A stretch of 64,000 nt of DNA from Conchocele bisecta (lineage: Eukaryota > Mollusca > Bivalvia > Lucinida > Thyasiridae): assembly GCA_029237695.1 (NCBI GenBank), contig CM055273.1:55231968-55295967 (forward strand). The letters are read 5' to 3'. Below, piece after piece: positions 40,488 through 53,501 of this stretch (position 1 is the stretch's first letter; every line of letters starts with the position of its first letter). The notes under the pieces are model-generated. The model saw only the letters and a list, made by a program, of their open reading frames with translations. It had not been told where the DNA came from and searched no databases. Both the position numbers and the translations under genes were made by a program.

Positions 40488-42466
40488 ATGGCGGATAATG
40501 TAGGACGTAGACTGAAGTCGATAGTGACGGAATGCTCAATTTGTTCGGAAACTTTGAAGTTTAAATTACCATGTTCACACACATTCTGTCAATCGTGTTT
40601 ATCGGGATATATATCATCCGAAAAATCATCAACAAAAGGTGGGATTAATTGCCCAATGTGTATAGACGGTTTATCCCTATAAACGCTGACATTGATAGGG
40701 AAAACTGGGTCAGTGAATTTCCGGAAAATCGCCAGGTCGCCGAGATAGCTATTGTGGAGGGTGTCACAGTGGAAACTATGCAGGTTAACAACGAGGATTG
40801 CCAAACCTGTGAGACGGACGGTAAACATGTAAAGGCGTTGTATTTCTGTTTTCATTGCAATGAGCAGATATGTAAGGAATGCCGCGAAATGCATTTGAAA
40901 ATGAAACAATTGAAGCATCATAATATAACTGACCTTGAATCAGTTGAGACGGGTAGAAAGCTAAAGACGAAGCTTGTCACGGATTGTGTTACACATCCTG
41001 GTAAAGAAATCGAATATTTCTGCCACGATCATAAGACACTGTGCTGTAGTAAATGTTTGTTTGTCACACATAGAAAGTGTTCAGATGTTGCTGGGGTTGA
41101 GGATTGTTTGGACAAGTTTAAGGCAAAGTCGGATTTGTCTGAGATCATTAAAGAGACCAAGCATATGTTGGATGGAATACATGCTATACAGACAAATGAT
41201 AGGGCCGTATTAACGTCTCTAAAAAGTGACGTTGAGAATGTTCAGCGGATTCTTGACGAATGCAGGAAACATATACTAGAGGTATTCAACGAGACAAGCT
41301 CTAGAATTTATAAAGCAGTCAATGAAAAATGCAAAGAAGAATGTGAAAAGATCAATTGCCACATGAGGGCCTGCAAAAAAATAGAAGATGATCTGGAGAA
41401 TGTTCAAAACGTCGCACAAATAGTTGCGGAACATGGCGATGATATACAGCAGTTTGTAGTTACAAGAAGATTTGGAGATGAAATGGCGATACATACGGGA
41501 GACATGGTACGGCTAGCAGGCGATACAACGTCTGTGACAATTCAACCAGCAGTTGGCGACGAATTCAAACGGCACGTCACGGAGCTTGACAGACATTTCT
41601 CTGTCAAAGTGAACGTATCCATTCCAAAACTCCGTGAGACGTACAAATGGACCCCCAATAAACCAATATCTGCACAACTTTTAACAACATTTTCCTGCGC
41701 TATACCGTCAGATGTAAATGTACCTTGTATTACCGGTATATGCTTCTTATCAGATTCTCGCAGTGTTCTGCTTGACTACAAAAACTCGACACTTAAGTTA
41801 TATTGCCCCAGCCATACGCTGTTAACATTTCATAAGCTAAAGATCAAGCCATGGAATGTAGTTTGCGTGAAAGACTCGCAGATTGCAGTAAGCTGTGATC
41901 GTGTGACAAATAAAATTTACATTTATGCCATTATTAACGATGTCTTCAAATGTACAAAGGAGGTCAATGTTTCAGAAACTGCTATGGGTATATCTCTTAC
42001 AGTGTTCACGGCAGAGGAAATAATTGCTACCGCATCAGTGAACCACCATTGTCATATTGAGCGTATATCCATTGATGGCACGCCGACATCACCAGTAATA
42101 AAGGTTCCCTGGGTATATGACCATGTATCAACCGTGGCTCTATCACCAGATGGCGAATCGATGTACATGACTAGTTACGCAACAAATAAGCTTATTAAAA
42201 CTGACAAACTAGGTAACATTAAACACACATACGGTGACTTGAACAAGCCGGTAAGTTTAGCGGTACATCCAAATGGTAGCCTGTTTGTCTGTTCAATGAA
42301 CGGAAAAGAACTTATCCATATGACACAAGACCTGAAATTAATACAAACAGTTATTTCTGCTGATGAAGGCAAACATCCAGCGCATGTTGTATTCAACAGT
42401 GACGCTGCAAATATGTGGGTTTCCTTCTTTGGCAGTAAAAGTGTTATAATTTACAAACTTCAGTGA
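40488..42466 (+). pseudogene. TRIM-type RING / B-box / coiled-coil / beta-propeller protein, intronless, 2-nt frameshift
   Basis: Probably an E3 ubiquitin ligase of the TRIM family. ATG 40488 has a good context (AACAAAATGG). The RING is ECSICSETLKFK, LPCSHTFCQSCL and CPMC (codons about 16-58), all eight ligands present. Directly after the last RING Cys (40659-40661) two extra bases (TA) shift the frame; the original frame stops at 40680, and the rest (40667-42466) is open in the second frame. There it has B-box 1 (CQTC...FCFHC...CKEC...HLKMKQLKHHNI), B-box 2 (CVTH...YFCHDH...CCSKC...THRKC), a coiled coil of about 110 residues and a C-terminal repeat domain resembling NHL/beta-propeller blades (TVALSPDGESMYMTS, SLAVHPNGSLFVCS). 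No introns, as in many expanded bivalve TRIM genes. The frameshift may be real or a sequencing error; a start at 40649 or lower would lack the RING. Confidence 0.82.
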
Positions 42467-42930
42467 ATTGTGGAGAAGTCGCGACTGGATAGTCTTACTT
42501 CAAGCCAACCCGTCTGGTGGATCGTTCGTTTACACATTTGTTGTTTGTGTTTGTTGTTGATAACCTGAAATTATTTTACATGGCCATAAAATTCCACATG
42601 TGTCATAAAGCGGTTTGACTATAATTGAGTTCAGAAATGTAGCTGTGACAGAAGAAATGGGGTCTATGGGTCTCGCGACCAGTGTTGATCCAGATCAGTA
42701 AGAAATCAGTTAGCGAAAAAACAAAGAGAGGTAACTCAAAATTCAGTGAGGCAAGAGTTTTCATTCTTGCCTGTGACACACCTTTGGGTAATGGTCTATG
42801 CATGTGTGAAGTTTCATGGAACTATTCCAAAAGGTATTCGAGTTATTCTCCGGACCAGAAGTGTCTGCGGACGCAGATGATGTTCGGTGTCAATTCCATA
42901 TAGTATCCCCAAAATTTCGTTCGCGGATTA
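42467..42930. other. TRIM 3' flank, no gene
   Basis: No clear polyadenylation signal directly after the stop. CAGTGTTGATCCAGATCAG at 42672 is a fragment of the bivalve-type dispersed repeat. A segment with GCAAGAGTTTTCATTCTTGC recurs inverted at 43.8 kb. Confidence 0.4.
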
Positions 42931-42932
42931 AA

Positions 42933-43135
42933 GGTACATGCCCACTCAGAAGGGACAAAATGTTCTTTATAGGAATTAAATAAGTGTATAATTGTGTCAA
43001 TATTACTGGCTATCAATACGTGGGGTAATGGTGAATGAATGCTTATTATTTTGACAGAAAATGTCATATCTACAAAATATACAAAACTATCTGTCTCCCT
43101 ATATTATAACCTACAGAGTGGGCATGTACCTTTTA
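42933..43135. repeat. Repeat family C, copy 5, internally deleted
   Basis: GGTACATGCCCACTCAGAAG to GAGTGGGCATGTACC, only about 200 bases against about 510 in the complete copy. Confidence 0.65.
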
Positions 43136-43960
43136 AGAGTATCCATCATACACACTGGTGTGGACAAGGACATTCCATCCGAGTGTCCGAATATGTCGTC
43201 AGAAACGCGGCTTTGTCTCGTTTCTGACATTTTATGGCATTTTCTGATTTATCTCGTTATGGTTTGTACCGCCTGTTATGGTGTAGAGTTTCCGCAAGCA
43301 ACTGCAGAAAATGATACGGTGTTGCGTGAAAACAAGCTACAGTTTGTACTGGTGAGACAAAGTAGATACGGTGTGTCGCACATTTCTGTTCAGAGCCAGC
43401 TGGCATAAGGTGCGTTGATTACAGCATCATTGACCGTCAGTTACTCATCTTCTCTTATTATAATTATAAAACAATATCAAATATGTCCAATCATGATGAT
43501 AGTCCTTAACCCGCTGACGCAGCTAGTTTTTCGATGGTATGTACGTCTAGACGTACCGGCGTATATATGTTAAATACGATGTCACGCCTATTATTTCTTA
43601 ATAACTTAAATTATGAATCCCTTCATCGATTTTAATAGTAGGCCACAATGTGTTTCTGCAGGATGGTTGTTGGTTTCGCACAAACCCCACAAATGCTGCA
43701 ACAAACATAACTGCATAACTCGAATACCCTTTGGAATAGTTCCATGAAACTTCACACATGCATAGACTACTACCCAAAGGTGTGTCGCAGGCAAGAATGA
43801 CAACTCTTGCCTCATTAAATTTTGAGTTACCTCCCTTTGTTGTTTTTTTCTCTCACTGATTTCTTATCTGGAGCGTTAAATCGAACTCCCTTTGGAATAT
43901 GTTCATGGAATGTCACACATGCATAGACCACGACCCAATGGGTGTGTCGCATGCAACTTC
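43136..43960. other. No gene recognised
   Basis: A 115-codon frame at 43061-43408 starts inside the family C repeat and has no recognisable domain, so I do not call it. Two diverged copies of a segment with ACTTCACACATGCATAGACY lie at 43750 and 43910. Confidence 0.35.
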
Positions 43961-43963
43961 ATA

Positions 43964-44060
43964 ACTTCACAGTCAATATGGTGTCATATTGCTCGTCTGA
44001 AGCTATCATTATATTCCCTTCGGGCAATATGACACCATATTGACTGTGTAGAATCACAAT
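43964..44060. repeat. Palindrome family E, copy 1
   Basis: CAGTCAATATGGTGTCATAT and its complement surround GAAGCTATCATTATATTC. Copy 2 at 44.5-45.0 kb is split by a family B MITE. Confidence 0.65.
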
Positions 44061-44504
44061 TATAACGTATTTGTCATACCGCAGATTCTATATATTTCTC
44101 CAGAAGTATTCTTTATAAGTATTGGTACATGTATAATGTAGAAATATGGCACCAAACGGCACGACGTCATGACATTACAAATAATATTTATTACCCGACA
44201 CTATCCCGAAATAAACATGTAGAAATCTGTTTAGGTTTAGGTGGTTTCCAAAATTGTCCGTTTCGACACGCCGCCATTTTGAGTCGAGCCATATTGACGG
44301 GCTTGACAGATAATATGGACATTTTTCGTTTTCTACTCCACCTATTTTCTATTCTATTCGGCTTATATTTAAGGGTGGGAATTGGCTCGAACACCTTCCA
44401 TACCCGGTCAACTCCACCTCATATATGGGCTCATTTTACCCGTCAAGCTGACCAATTAAAACGCGAGAAATTTATCTGCGGTTTGACAATATAAGTCATT
44501 GTTT

Positions 44505-45005
44505 TTCTACACAGTCAATATTATAGGAATTAATGGCCTTTTTGTGGAAGTTATCGGGGTATAAACTTGGAAAAGTCGCGGGAATACTGGACGAAGGCCG
44601 GAAGGCCTCGTCCAGTATTCCCGCGACTTTTCCAAGTTTATATCCCCGATAAATTCAACAAAAAGGCCATTAATTCCTTATAATTCCAGAATTTTAAATA
44701 AATTCATCAAGAAAATGTGTTTATTTTCCGTTTTCTTAAGAATTATTTTAACTGCGCCTCACGGTTACGGAAAGTAGTTCGGCGTGGGAGTTTACTGGGA
44801 TATACATTTTGGACAGAGACTTGCGACGGGCCAATCAAATGTTATGGAATTGTGTAAATATTTTTGTGCTAGAATTATGGTGTCGTGTTGCCCATCTGAA
44901 TCTATATTCACCCGAGGCGCAGCATTCACCTGAGGCGCATCCGATGGAGAATATAGCTTCATACGGGCAACATGACACCATATTGACTTTGTAGAAACAC
45001 AATAA
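44505..45005. mobile_element. Palindrome family E, copy 2, with nested family B MITE
   Basis: The left tip ACACAGTCAATAT (44507-44517) continues after the family B element as GGTGTCGTGTTGCCCATCTG (44878) and closes with CAACATGACACCATATTGAC. The family B insert (about 44520-44877) has ATAGGAATTAATGGCC and GTGCTAGAATTAT ends. Confidence 0.7.
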
Positions 45006-45021
45006 CAAGTTGTATAGCAGG

Positions 45022-45408
45022 GCTCCAGATAGGGAATTAGTAATTGAGTATTTTCACTCCATCATTTCAGAAGCATTTGGGTATTTCAAAATTTTAATTG
45101 TGTGAAATAAAATCACACTACTGTTTACACATCTACAGAAAGCAATTATTGAGTAGTTTGCTTCAAAATGAAAAAAATGTCTTGGCATGTCCTTGGAGAC
45201 AATTTAATGAAATTCCAAGATGTGTTTTCATGGAAAATAAGACAAATATGCTATATCTGTGATCTGTTTATTGTTTTCTGCAGCATGATAAAGGTACCAC
45301 AAAATTGTTATTGCTTTTTGATACTCGCTACTTCTGATTTCAATTGGGTTTTTGGCAATTTTAATTGGGTATTTAAGCAAATACGCAGCTTATCTGGAGC
45401 TCTGGTAT
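45022..45408. mobile_element. MITE with CAGGGCTCCAGATAAG ends, copy 1
   Basis: CAGGGCTCCAGATAGGGAAT to GCTTATCTGGAGCTCTG, flanked by GTATAG on both sides. The long frame at 45168-45410 is repeat sequence shared with 60.2 kb, not a gene. Confidence 0.65.
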
Positions 45409-48400
45409 AGAATGTCTCATTTCGTAACGAGCTGTGCCAGTAAATTGGAAGTACGTACTACATGAGCAGTGACCAGTAGGTCCAGATCACTATAAGTCCT
45501 ATGTTAAGGACATAGGACCAAGATGCTGCCATGATATAAGTGTAAATTCCCGTTACCGAGGAAAAAACCAACGAAATATCAACATCAAACTGCAAATGGG
45601 CCACCGACTAACAAAAAGATATGTCGTAAATTTGTATTCGGTTTAGATCTTTGTCATCTTGCGATTCTTCCAGTAAAATCAGGATTTGGATAGTTGGGAA
45701 ACGATCCTGACTGAATATAACTATATATATATATAGTATCTTATCAAGGGGAGAGTGGTCCAAATCGGTGTGTAAATCGTGTAGCCTCAGACCAGCCTGC
45801 GCATTGCTTCTAATGAACAATGTACACGTGTATCATGCTCCGGAAGTGCACTAGATTATCAGGGGCTACAGTGGTAAACAAAATCAATTGGGCCATTTTT
45901 CTCACGGTGCGTCAAAATGATTCTGGTAGTGGTACATGTATAAACATTTGCTAGGCGGTGGTTCAAATGCAGTTTCATCAAATGAACTGAAATAATAGAA
46001 ACATGAAACGTGATCTTAACAGTATTGTGCATATCCATGATATTGTATTACTAATCGCACATGAGACTTTAGACATGAACATACTTTACACAATGTACGC
46101 TATCTTCTGTAAATAATGCCGGAAGTGGACTAAGTGTTCAAAATACAGAATACTTCATTCCGCATTTGTCCTGAAATTTTCTTCAAAGTTAGTTCGGCTT
46201 TATTTACGAGAAATATCATGGACACTTTTTCAAAATATGTTTCGTGAAATATCGCATATGGGATTATAGTCATTAACTCTAATGGACGGATTCAATTACT
46301 TTTACATATTTTTTTCAATCAGGGCATTTGAAGGGGATGTGGATAAATCAGCGGAGGGGAGCTAATTTCCTCAGTTACTCAAAACTGGAAATGCTCACTG
46401 TGTTGTGTTTGTTTTACTTTTAACATAATGCAACAGTTATTCGGGCCTTTAAAGCTACTGTCTCTGAGTGATTTACTAATGGGGTATTTTGGTCAGAGTA
46501 TATCCGATTAATATGCTGGATGTACAAACTGATCTGGTTCTATGTTGGTTGCAAAATTCGTTACGGACCGTTTCGTAAGCTGGCTGTCCGAAATTTCTCA
46601 AAATTAAATGCATCCTCAATTTTCATCAAGTTTAAAACAAATCTGTGTCATTCCAATAAAGCAATAACACGCCTCAGTAGTATGCAGTATTAGATGTACG
46701 GACTTTCTATTAACCCGTATCTCACAATATATATGGTATAAGAACCATTCTGAAAAAGATCATTATACGTGTACCAGGGGGATAGCAAATCGGTTGCACT
46801 GTGTGAATGGGGTGGCCATGGTAGGAGAGTGGAGGGTGGGACGGTGTGCATGTGGGAAGATGACGCACATTCTTTCACGACTTTAATATAAACTTCATAA
46901 ACATGCAAGTTGGGAATGCTTTCGAATTGGTTAATGGATGTGAGTTTAAAGAACTTGCATCGTATATTTGTTTAGACGGACATACTAAATCGTATGTCAA
47001 AATATATTGCTCATCAGTAGTATTGTCTTCTATTGGCATCTATTTTGTCATGGTCACCCAAAATAAATGCTACGAACTAGGGTTCAATTTGTTCTATCCT
47101 CCGTGACACTTTTATGTCCTCCATAACGACCATTTAAGCTGCAGTGTCCACTAACATGTCAGGTTGTTGAAAATGTTTATTTCGCATTAGCTAAACACTG
47201 TCACAATCAGTGTCGTAGTTCATTTTCAGATGCGAACTGCCATTGAGTAGAATATATATAGTCATGCAATGTAGTTAAACTTTTGTCTGTCCTCCATAAC
47301 GGAATTGCACCCACATTACCCAAACTATACACACTTATTTCAACATGTAGTACACACCAATCGACATGTAAACGATTATAACAATAATTAATAATAAAAG
47401 TTTAATAATAATATAAAGTTTCCGAACAAAAATGTCCGTACATATACAGCAGCTTTAAATCCCTTCCAATGTTCCTGTCCTCCGTAACAAAATAGTTGAT
47501 TTATTTGCTGATGGCATGTATCTGCAAGCACACGTAATCAAATGATTGTTTAGTTTATAGATGCATCAATGGCCGTAATATAACTTGAGATAGCATCCAT
47601 AACGTATCCAAACTTGTATATTCGAATCACTGGTATGGTGTTTGCATATAAAACGGTTTATAATATAACTTTGAATATGAAGAAACCAAAAATTCCCAAT
47701 CGTAGCAGATGTCACTGACGGAAGATGACATACATACCGGGATCATATAAAACATAACGCCGTTGTTATTGCGCACCAGGGAACATAATTACATGACATT
47801 GAAAATAATATAACGGAGGAGGGGGGTTACGGAGGTAATAATTTATGTCTGATATATCATTTAGTTTTGCCTTTTAAAGAAGACACACTTTCATAAGCAT
47901 TTGTAATAAAGTCCATGGATACGAAAATAACGCTCATATTACATGTAAATGATTAACAGTAGATAGTGTAATTTCGTGGGAAAGTGCCGTTACGTCACCA
48001 TCACGTTTTCTGTGAAGTGGGCTTAATTATTATTTGAACAAACTTCTTTTTACCATTAACTGATGTTTTCACAAGAAAATAAGCACACTACATTGTGTGT
48101 TAACCGTTTCTACAGTTCCACATATGGTAGCTACAATTTCGTTATGGAGGACAGACAGGATTTTGTGACAACATAGTTTCGTAAAGAAATCACCATTTAC
48201 TTACAATTACTCTTGAATTTTGCAAAATGTTTGGGTGTGCCATAACGTAAGAAAAATAAAATTGGCCATTGAGTTCTTGTTGATTTGTGCCGATCGTGTG
48301 CATTCAATTAAAGTAAAACACAGAGCAAAATGATGTACCGTGAGCTTATATCAGCAAGTAGTTCCAGCAAATACGTCAACTACTTTGGAAAATACATATG

Positions 48401-49130
48401 TGTACTCACATATGGTTGTGGTTCAAAAGAAATTGAATGTTGAACACGTTTAAAGTGGCGACATGGTATTTTTGTAATGGTAAGGTTTATTGGAGAATGG
48501 CTGGGTAACGAGATGCTATCTCGTGGGAACGATGTCATGTTAACGAGTTGCTATGTCTATGTCACTTGGGGTGTGCTGGGGTGCGCTCTCTGCGCTCAGT
48601 GTTTGCATAATGAAATAAACGACCTTCACATTCTAAAATAAATCGATACGTCAGGTTATCTTATATTTAATGGTAGGAATTGGCTCACAGACCTTCCATA
48701 CCTGGGCATATGAGCCCAGAAAATGTATCCAGCCAATGGCCGCGTTGGCCCGTTTTTATTTCCGAATTTAGTATTGGTTGCAATGCAGTCGAAATGTGTG
48801 CTTTAAATTAAGGAGGTTAGTATATATAGACGGTTAATTTAACCTAGCTAATTCATTCTCCTACCGCACTGTGCAAGTATTTCAGACCGTGTTAAGGGCC
48901 GAGTATGGGTGCATATGATATATGGAGACTCAGCCGTAATGTTCAGTGTTATTATATGTAATGATGCTATTTGAGGGTTGGTCAATGCAAAGCAGATCAA
49001 AGAGTCATGGGAAAAAATCGACACGTCACCCATCCCTCTATTTATAGACTAATTTGCCATGTGACGGTAATTATGCAAATTAGCCCCACCCATTATGCAA
49101 AGTTGCGCCAAGGTAACGCACATTATACTG
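45409..49130. other. Long gene-free region
   Basis: No gene, exon or named repeat recognised apart from a short TATATATA run near 45723 and scattered GTCCTCCRTAACG motifs at about 47096, 47117, 47289, 47477, 47813 and 48141 (last on the minus strand). A GGAATTGGCTCACAGACC fragment of a dispersed repeat lies at 48678. Confidence 0.35.
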
Positions 49131-50220
49131 CTAGGTGCTCTTTGTATGTGACAAAACATATGTTTATGTTAATGTTGCATGTATTGAATAGATATGACAT
49201 CCTATGCCCTACTGCCACCTTTATATTTTGCTTACTATGTTTGGAGATGTATTCTGAACAATATTAATAGGAGTTGGTGGTGTCACATTCTCAATGAAGT
49301 GTGGCTATGGGTATGAGAACAATCATTGTTTACGGTAATTTTGCATGTATTATATATACATAGTCGATTTTAAACACCATATAGGCCCTATTGCGTCCCA
49401 GTTTATATATTGTGTATTATGTTTGGATATGTATTCTGGACAATACTAATAGGGGTTGGTGGTGTCACATTCTCATTGAGGGGTGGCTATATATATAGGA
49501 GCTCTTTGTTTGTGACCAAACATATTTGTATATTAACTGTACATGTAGTGAATAAATATGGTCTGTTTTAAACACCTTATATGCCCTACTGCACTACTTT
49601 ATATTGTGTTTACTATGTTTGGAGAATAATCTCAGATGTATTATGGACACTATTAATAAGGGTTGGTGGTGTCACATTCTCATTGAGGGGTGGCTAGTGG
49701 TCGTTTTTATGAGATAAAACATATTTTTACCACAATAGATAGAGCGTCGGACTGCGGTTCGGGAGACCCCTGGTTCGATTCCTACCTCGACACGCTCCGA
49801 ATGGCCGATTCGGTGTGTCCTTTGGCAAGACAACTTCGTGTTAGCCTAGTCCTATCGGATGTGGACTTAAATAGTCGGTCCCGACATGCAATGTCATCGA
49901 GCCAATGCCGTCGTTAAATCAAAGCATGTAGGCCTATACATACATGTTTTACAGTAATTTTGCATGTAGTAAATTTATATGGCCAGTTTTAAAACCCTAG
50001 GGCCTACTGTCCCAGTCTGTATATATATAGTGTGTTTCCTATGCTTGGATATGTATTCTGTACAATAATAAGTATGGGTTGGTGCATGTGTCACATTCTC
50101 ATTGAGGACTAGGTACGAGGATCTTTGAATGCAACAAAATTGTTACGTTAATTTTGCAGGAGTACGAATATATGGTTCATTTTAAACACCATGTGCCCTA
50201 CTGCCCACTTCGATTTGTTC
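49130..50220. repeat. Tandem repeat of about 175-200 bases, five diverged units, with a SINE insertion
   Basis: Units share TATGTTTGGAGATGTATTC, AATAGGRGTTGGTGGTGTCA, CATTCTCATTGAGGGGTGGC and GCATGTA-TGAATA. Unit borders fall near 49312, 49487, 49687 and 50105. A tRNA-derived SINE lies in the fourth unit. Confidence 0.65.
49735..49920 (+). repeat. tRNA-derived SINE inserted in the tandem repeat
   Basis: TAGAGCGTCGGACTGCGG resembles a D-arm/anticodon arm and GGTTCGATTCC (49781-49791) is a B-box. The body has CTTTGGCAAGACAACTTCGT and a GTTAAATCAAA end. The A-box is eroded. Confidence 0.6.
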
Positions 50221-51049
50221 TACTTCTACTTTGAATACTCAACTGTTGGAGGAAATTTAGAAGTACAAGAAGTAAACTTAGATATGGTCCATTATACACC
50301 TGGGCCGAAACACTATATACTGCGTTCTTGAAAAGGGAGGTAATGCTGCCTATGTTTGTATGTATAACACTACTGAATGCGGAGTCGTCACAGTTGGTAA
50401 TGTGATACGGTGGAGATTTTCCGTGATACGGTGCAGACAGGGTATATACATGTCGCCAAAATGGCGTGGCGGGATTGCGGCAGGTAAGTGTCAGTTTAAT
50501 CAAACATCGCTTGCAAAGATGACACCTTTTTGTACGTGGATTTTAAATCGAGGGAGCGTCATGAAAGTGCCAATTTTTGGCTAACAAACACTTGTTATAT
50601 ATAGTTTCCGTGAGAAGTACCAATTATTCGATCGATTTTTCTCTCTCCAAAAATACATACTTAATCGCCAATTAGCTAATGCGTAACTTCAATTACTGCG
50701 ATTACTGGTAACAACGTGTAAGGGCTATAAAACTGAATTGTACAAACTGTATTATAGACCCACTTCATGCACACACGTTGTATATTTCCTTACTGCACTG
50801 ATGCTATACTTGTATATATGTTATTGCACATGCTGTCTGTACTCTCCTATTGGAGGAAATAAAGATATACTACTAATACTACCAAAAGGATAAACTGCTA
50901 AGTATCTGTAATTTTTAAGTGTTTACTTTAATACACTTCAATGGGATTATGAGCTGTATACAAAATGATGATTAACACCTTGTATTTACTCTGTACATCC
51001 TTCGCTGTATCTACCACAATCGCCATTTATTCAAGGAAGTAACAGTATA
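50221..51049. other. No gene recognised
   Basis: AT-rich flank of the retrotransposon. GGAGGAAATTTAGA and GGAGGAAATAAAGA short repeats only. Confidence 0.35.
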
Positions 51050-53282
51050 ATGCTAAGCGTGTACATGTATGTGTGTGTGGAGGGAAAGTTGGGGTTCAGG
51101 TTCAGGTACAAACTCAAACCAGTTATCAGTAAACAAATTCCAAGATACATACCTATTTATAGAAAAACCAATTGGGACGGATTTGAACAATTTATGAATG
51201 AAAACAAAACAGATATACTGTCGAACAATGAAACCCTCTCCATAGATGAAGTCTGGTCAAAGTTTAAAAACACTCTACACTCAGGCATCAAAAAGTTTAT
51301 TCCAATTAAGCGATGCAGCACAAAACGCTCACTACATTGGGTAACACAAGAGGTTAAACGTCTAATTAGGAAACGAGATAAAAATTTCAAAAAAATTAAA
51401 AGTAGCAAAACACATGATCTCAGAAAGAAATTTGTGGAAATTAAACAAATTATAAAACAGAAGACAAAACTTGCATATAATAATTACCTTGAAAACATAC
51501 TTGAACTAGACGAGGATCAAAATTCTCCAAAATTTAACACAAAAAAAATATACAGCTTGATTAAAAATGCTAAACAGGACTCACAAGGTATTGCACCACT
51601 AAAAGACCAAATTACTGGAAATATCCTGTCAATGAACACTGAAAAAGGAAACATTTTAAACCGTCAATTTCAATCAGTCTTTTCCCCGCTAGAGCCGCTC
51701 TCACTCAGTCAGACATGCCTCAGCACCATTAGACACCTAGGTATATCCAGCAATCCATCGCACACTAGCAAATACCCACAAATGCCTCCCATACACATTA
51801 GTGAAGTCGGTGTACACAAACTTCTCAGCCGCCTCAAAACAGACAAAGCAGCTGGGCCTGACAATTAAACCACTAATACTCAAAGAACTGAAAGATGAAA
51901 TTTTTGATATTATACACATCATCTTTCAGAAGTCACTCAACACCAGCAAACTACCTTCAGACTGGATCAAAGCAAACGTCGCCCCCTTATATAAAAAAGC
52001 TAGCGACACCAGTAACCCAGCAAACTACAGACCTATCTCACTGACATGCATCTTATGCAAACTTATGGAACATATTGTTGCCTCAAACCTCACATCACAT
52101 TTTAATAAATATAACATTTTGTATGACTTGCAGCATGGGTTCCGGGAAAAGCGTTCTTGTGGGACTCAACTAATTCAGCTTATTGATGACTTGGCCTGTA
52201 CCCTAACACATGGAAAACAAGTTGACCTAGTCCTGCTAGATTTTAGCAAGGCATTTGATAAAGTTACCCATTTAAAACTTCTCTAAAACTTGACCCTAAG
52301 CTGGATACAGTCTTTTCTTATTGGTAGATCCCAGACCGTTGTTTTAGAAGGTGAAACCTCTTCCGAAGTCCCTGTTACGTCCGGTGTCCCACAAGGCTCT
52401 GTTCTCGGCCCATTGCTGTTTCTCCTCTACATAAACGACCTCCCAGACACTATCAAATCACAGGTCCGATTATTTGCAGACGATACAGCAGTTTACTTAA
52501 CACTTGACAGCAATTTGTCATGCAAATCTCTCCAAGACGACCTTGATCGTCTTGTTAAATGGGAAAACCAATGGGATATGGAGTTTAACCCACTGAAGTG
52601 CCAAGTCATGAACATTAATAGAAACAAAAATCCAATTAAATATGACTATATACTACATGGACAAACCCTTTCGACCGTAAATGATGCTAAATACCTCGGA
52701 GTTGACATTTCTCAAAATTTAAGTTGGAACACTCACATAAATCGTATTTCAAATTCGGCAAATAGAACTCTGTGGTTCCTAAAACGTAATATTGAAACTA
52801 AAAATGAAAAAGTCCGCGAACTTGCATATAAAACTTTAGTTCGGCCACAGCTTGAATATGCATCCACTGTGTGGTCGCCACACACTCAACTCAATACAGA
52901 CAAAATTGAAAAGGTTCAGAGACGGGCAGTTCGGTGGGTTAAACACAACTACTCAACATATGACAGTGTGACTACCATGCAGACCAATCTTGGATGGCGT
53001 ACGTTAGCAGATCGACGGATAGACTCAAGATTGGTAATGTTTTTCAAAATCTACCACCAACAGGTAGCTGTCATACTGCCCCCATACCTGCAGCAGCCCA
53101 TGAGACTGACAAGGCACATGCATCCCTTCTCCATCAGACAAATTCACACCACTGCCAATTATTACAAATTTTCATTTTTTCCGAACTCTGTTGTTCTCTG
53201 GAACTCCTTGCCCCACAATATTGCAGCCATGACCGATCCTGTTCTATTCGGACAGGCAGTCGGCCAACTGGCCCATTGCTAG
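51050..53282 (+). pseudogene. Reverse transcriptase of the non-LTR element, frameshift and stop
   Basis: The upstream linker is Lys-rich (RLIRKRDKNFKKIKSSK). RT motifs follow: KAAGPDN at 51846, ANYRPISLTCILCKLMEHIV, HGFREKRSCGTQLIQLIDD, LLDFSKAFDKV near 52240, GVPQGSVLGPLLFLLYINDL near 52390, FADDTAVY near 52470 (catalytic Asp pair) and AKYLGVDI. A C-terminal block VLWNSLPHNIAAMTDPVLF is common in this group. One base is lost at about 51865, and a TAA at 52284-52286 interrupts the frame, so the copy is inactive. Confidence 0.85.
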
Positions 53283-53461
53283 GAGCCAGAACCGATTGCT
53301 TTTATCTTGTTTTATCTACTTCACACTGTACTAACAAACTATCACTTTTCTTCTCTTAGCCATCAATCTGCTTTTATCTGTCACTATTTTACTCTACTAA
53401 AACACCGACGTGCACTTTTCCATGCTCATAATACCCGAAAGGGGCGTGAAAGCATTATCTG

Positions 53462-53499
<38 letters not shown>
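51050..53499 (+). mobile_element. 5'-truncated non-LTR retrotransposon (Jockey/CR1/L2-like group) with GATA tail
   Basis: Only the region from just upstream of the reverse transcriptase to the 3' end is present; the AP endonuclease is missing, as usual for 5'-truncated LINE copies. The 3' end is a (GATA)n tract at 53462-53499. No poly-A tail, which points away from L1 and toward groups with microsatellite tails. Clade not determined by eye. Confidence 0.85.

Positions 53500-53501
<2 letters not shown>

Noticed and set aside
45168..45410. 80-codon frame also present at 60.1-60.6 kb
   Set aside because: Both are copies of the CCAGATAAG MITE; conservation reflects repeat ancestry, and the frames are open on opposite strands by chance.
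49735..49810. Functional tRNA gene
   Set aside because: B-box is good but the A-box and acceptor stem are eroded; a SINE head fits better.
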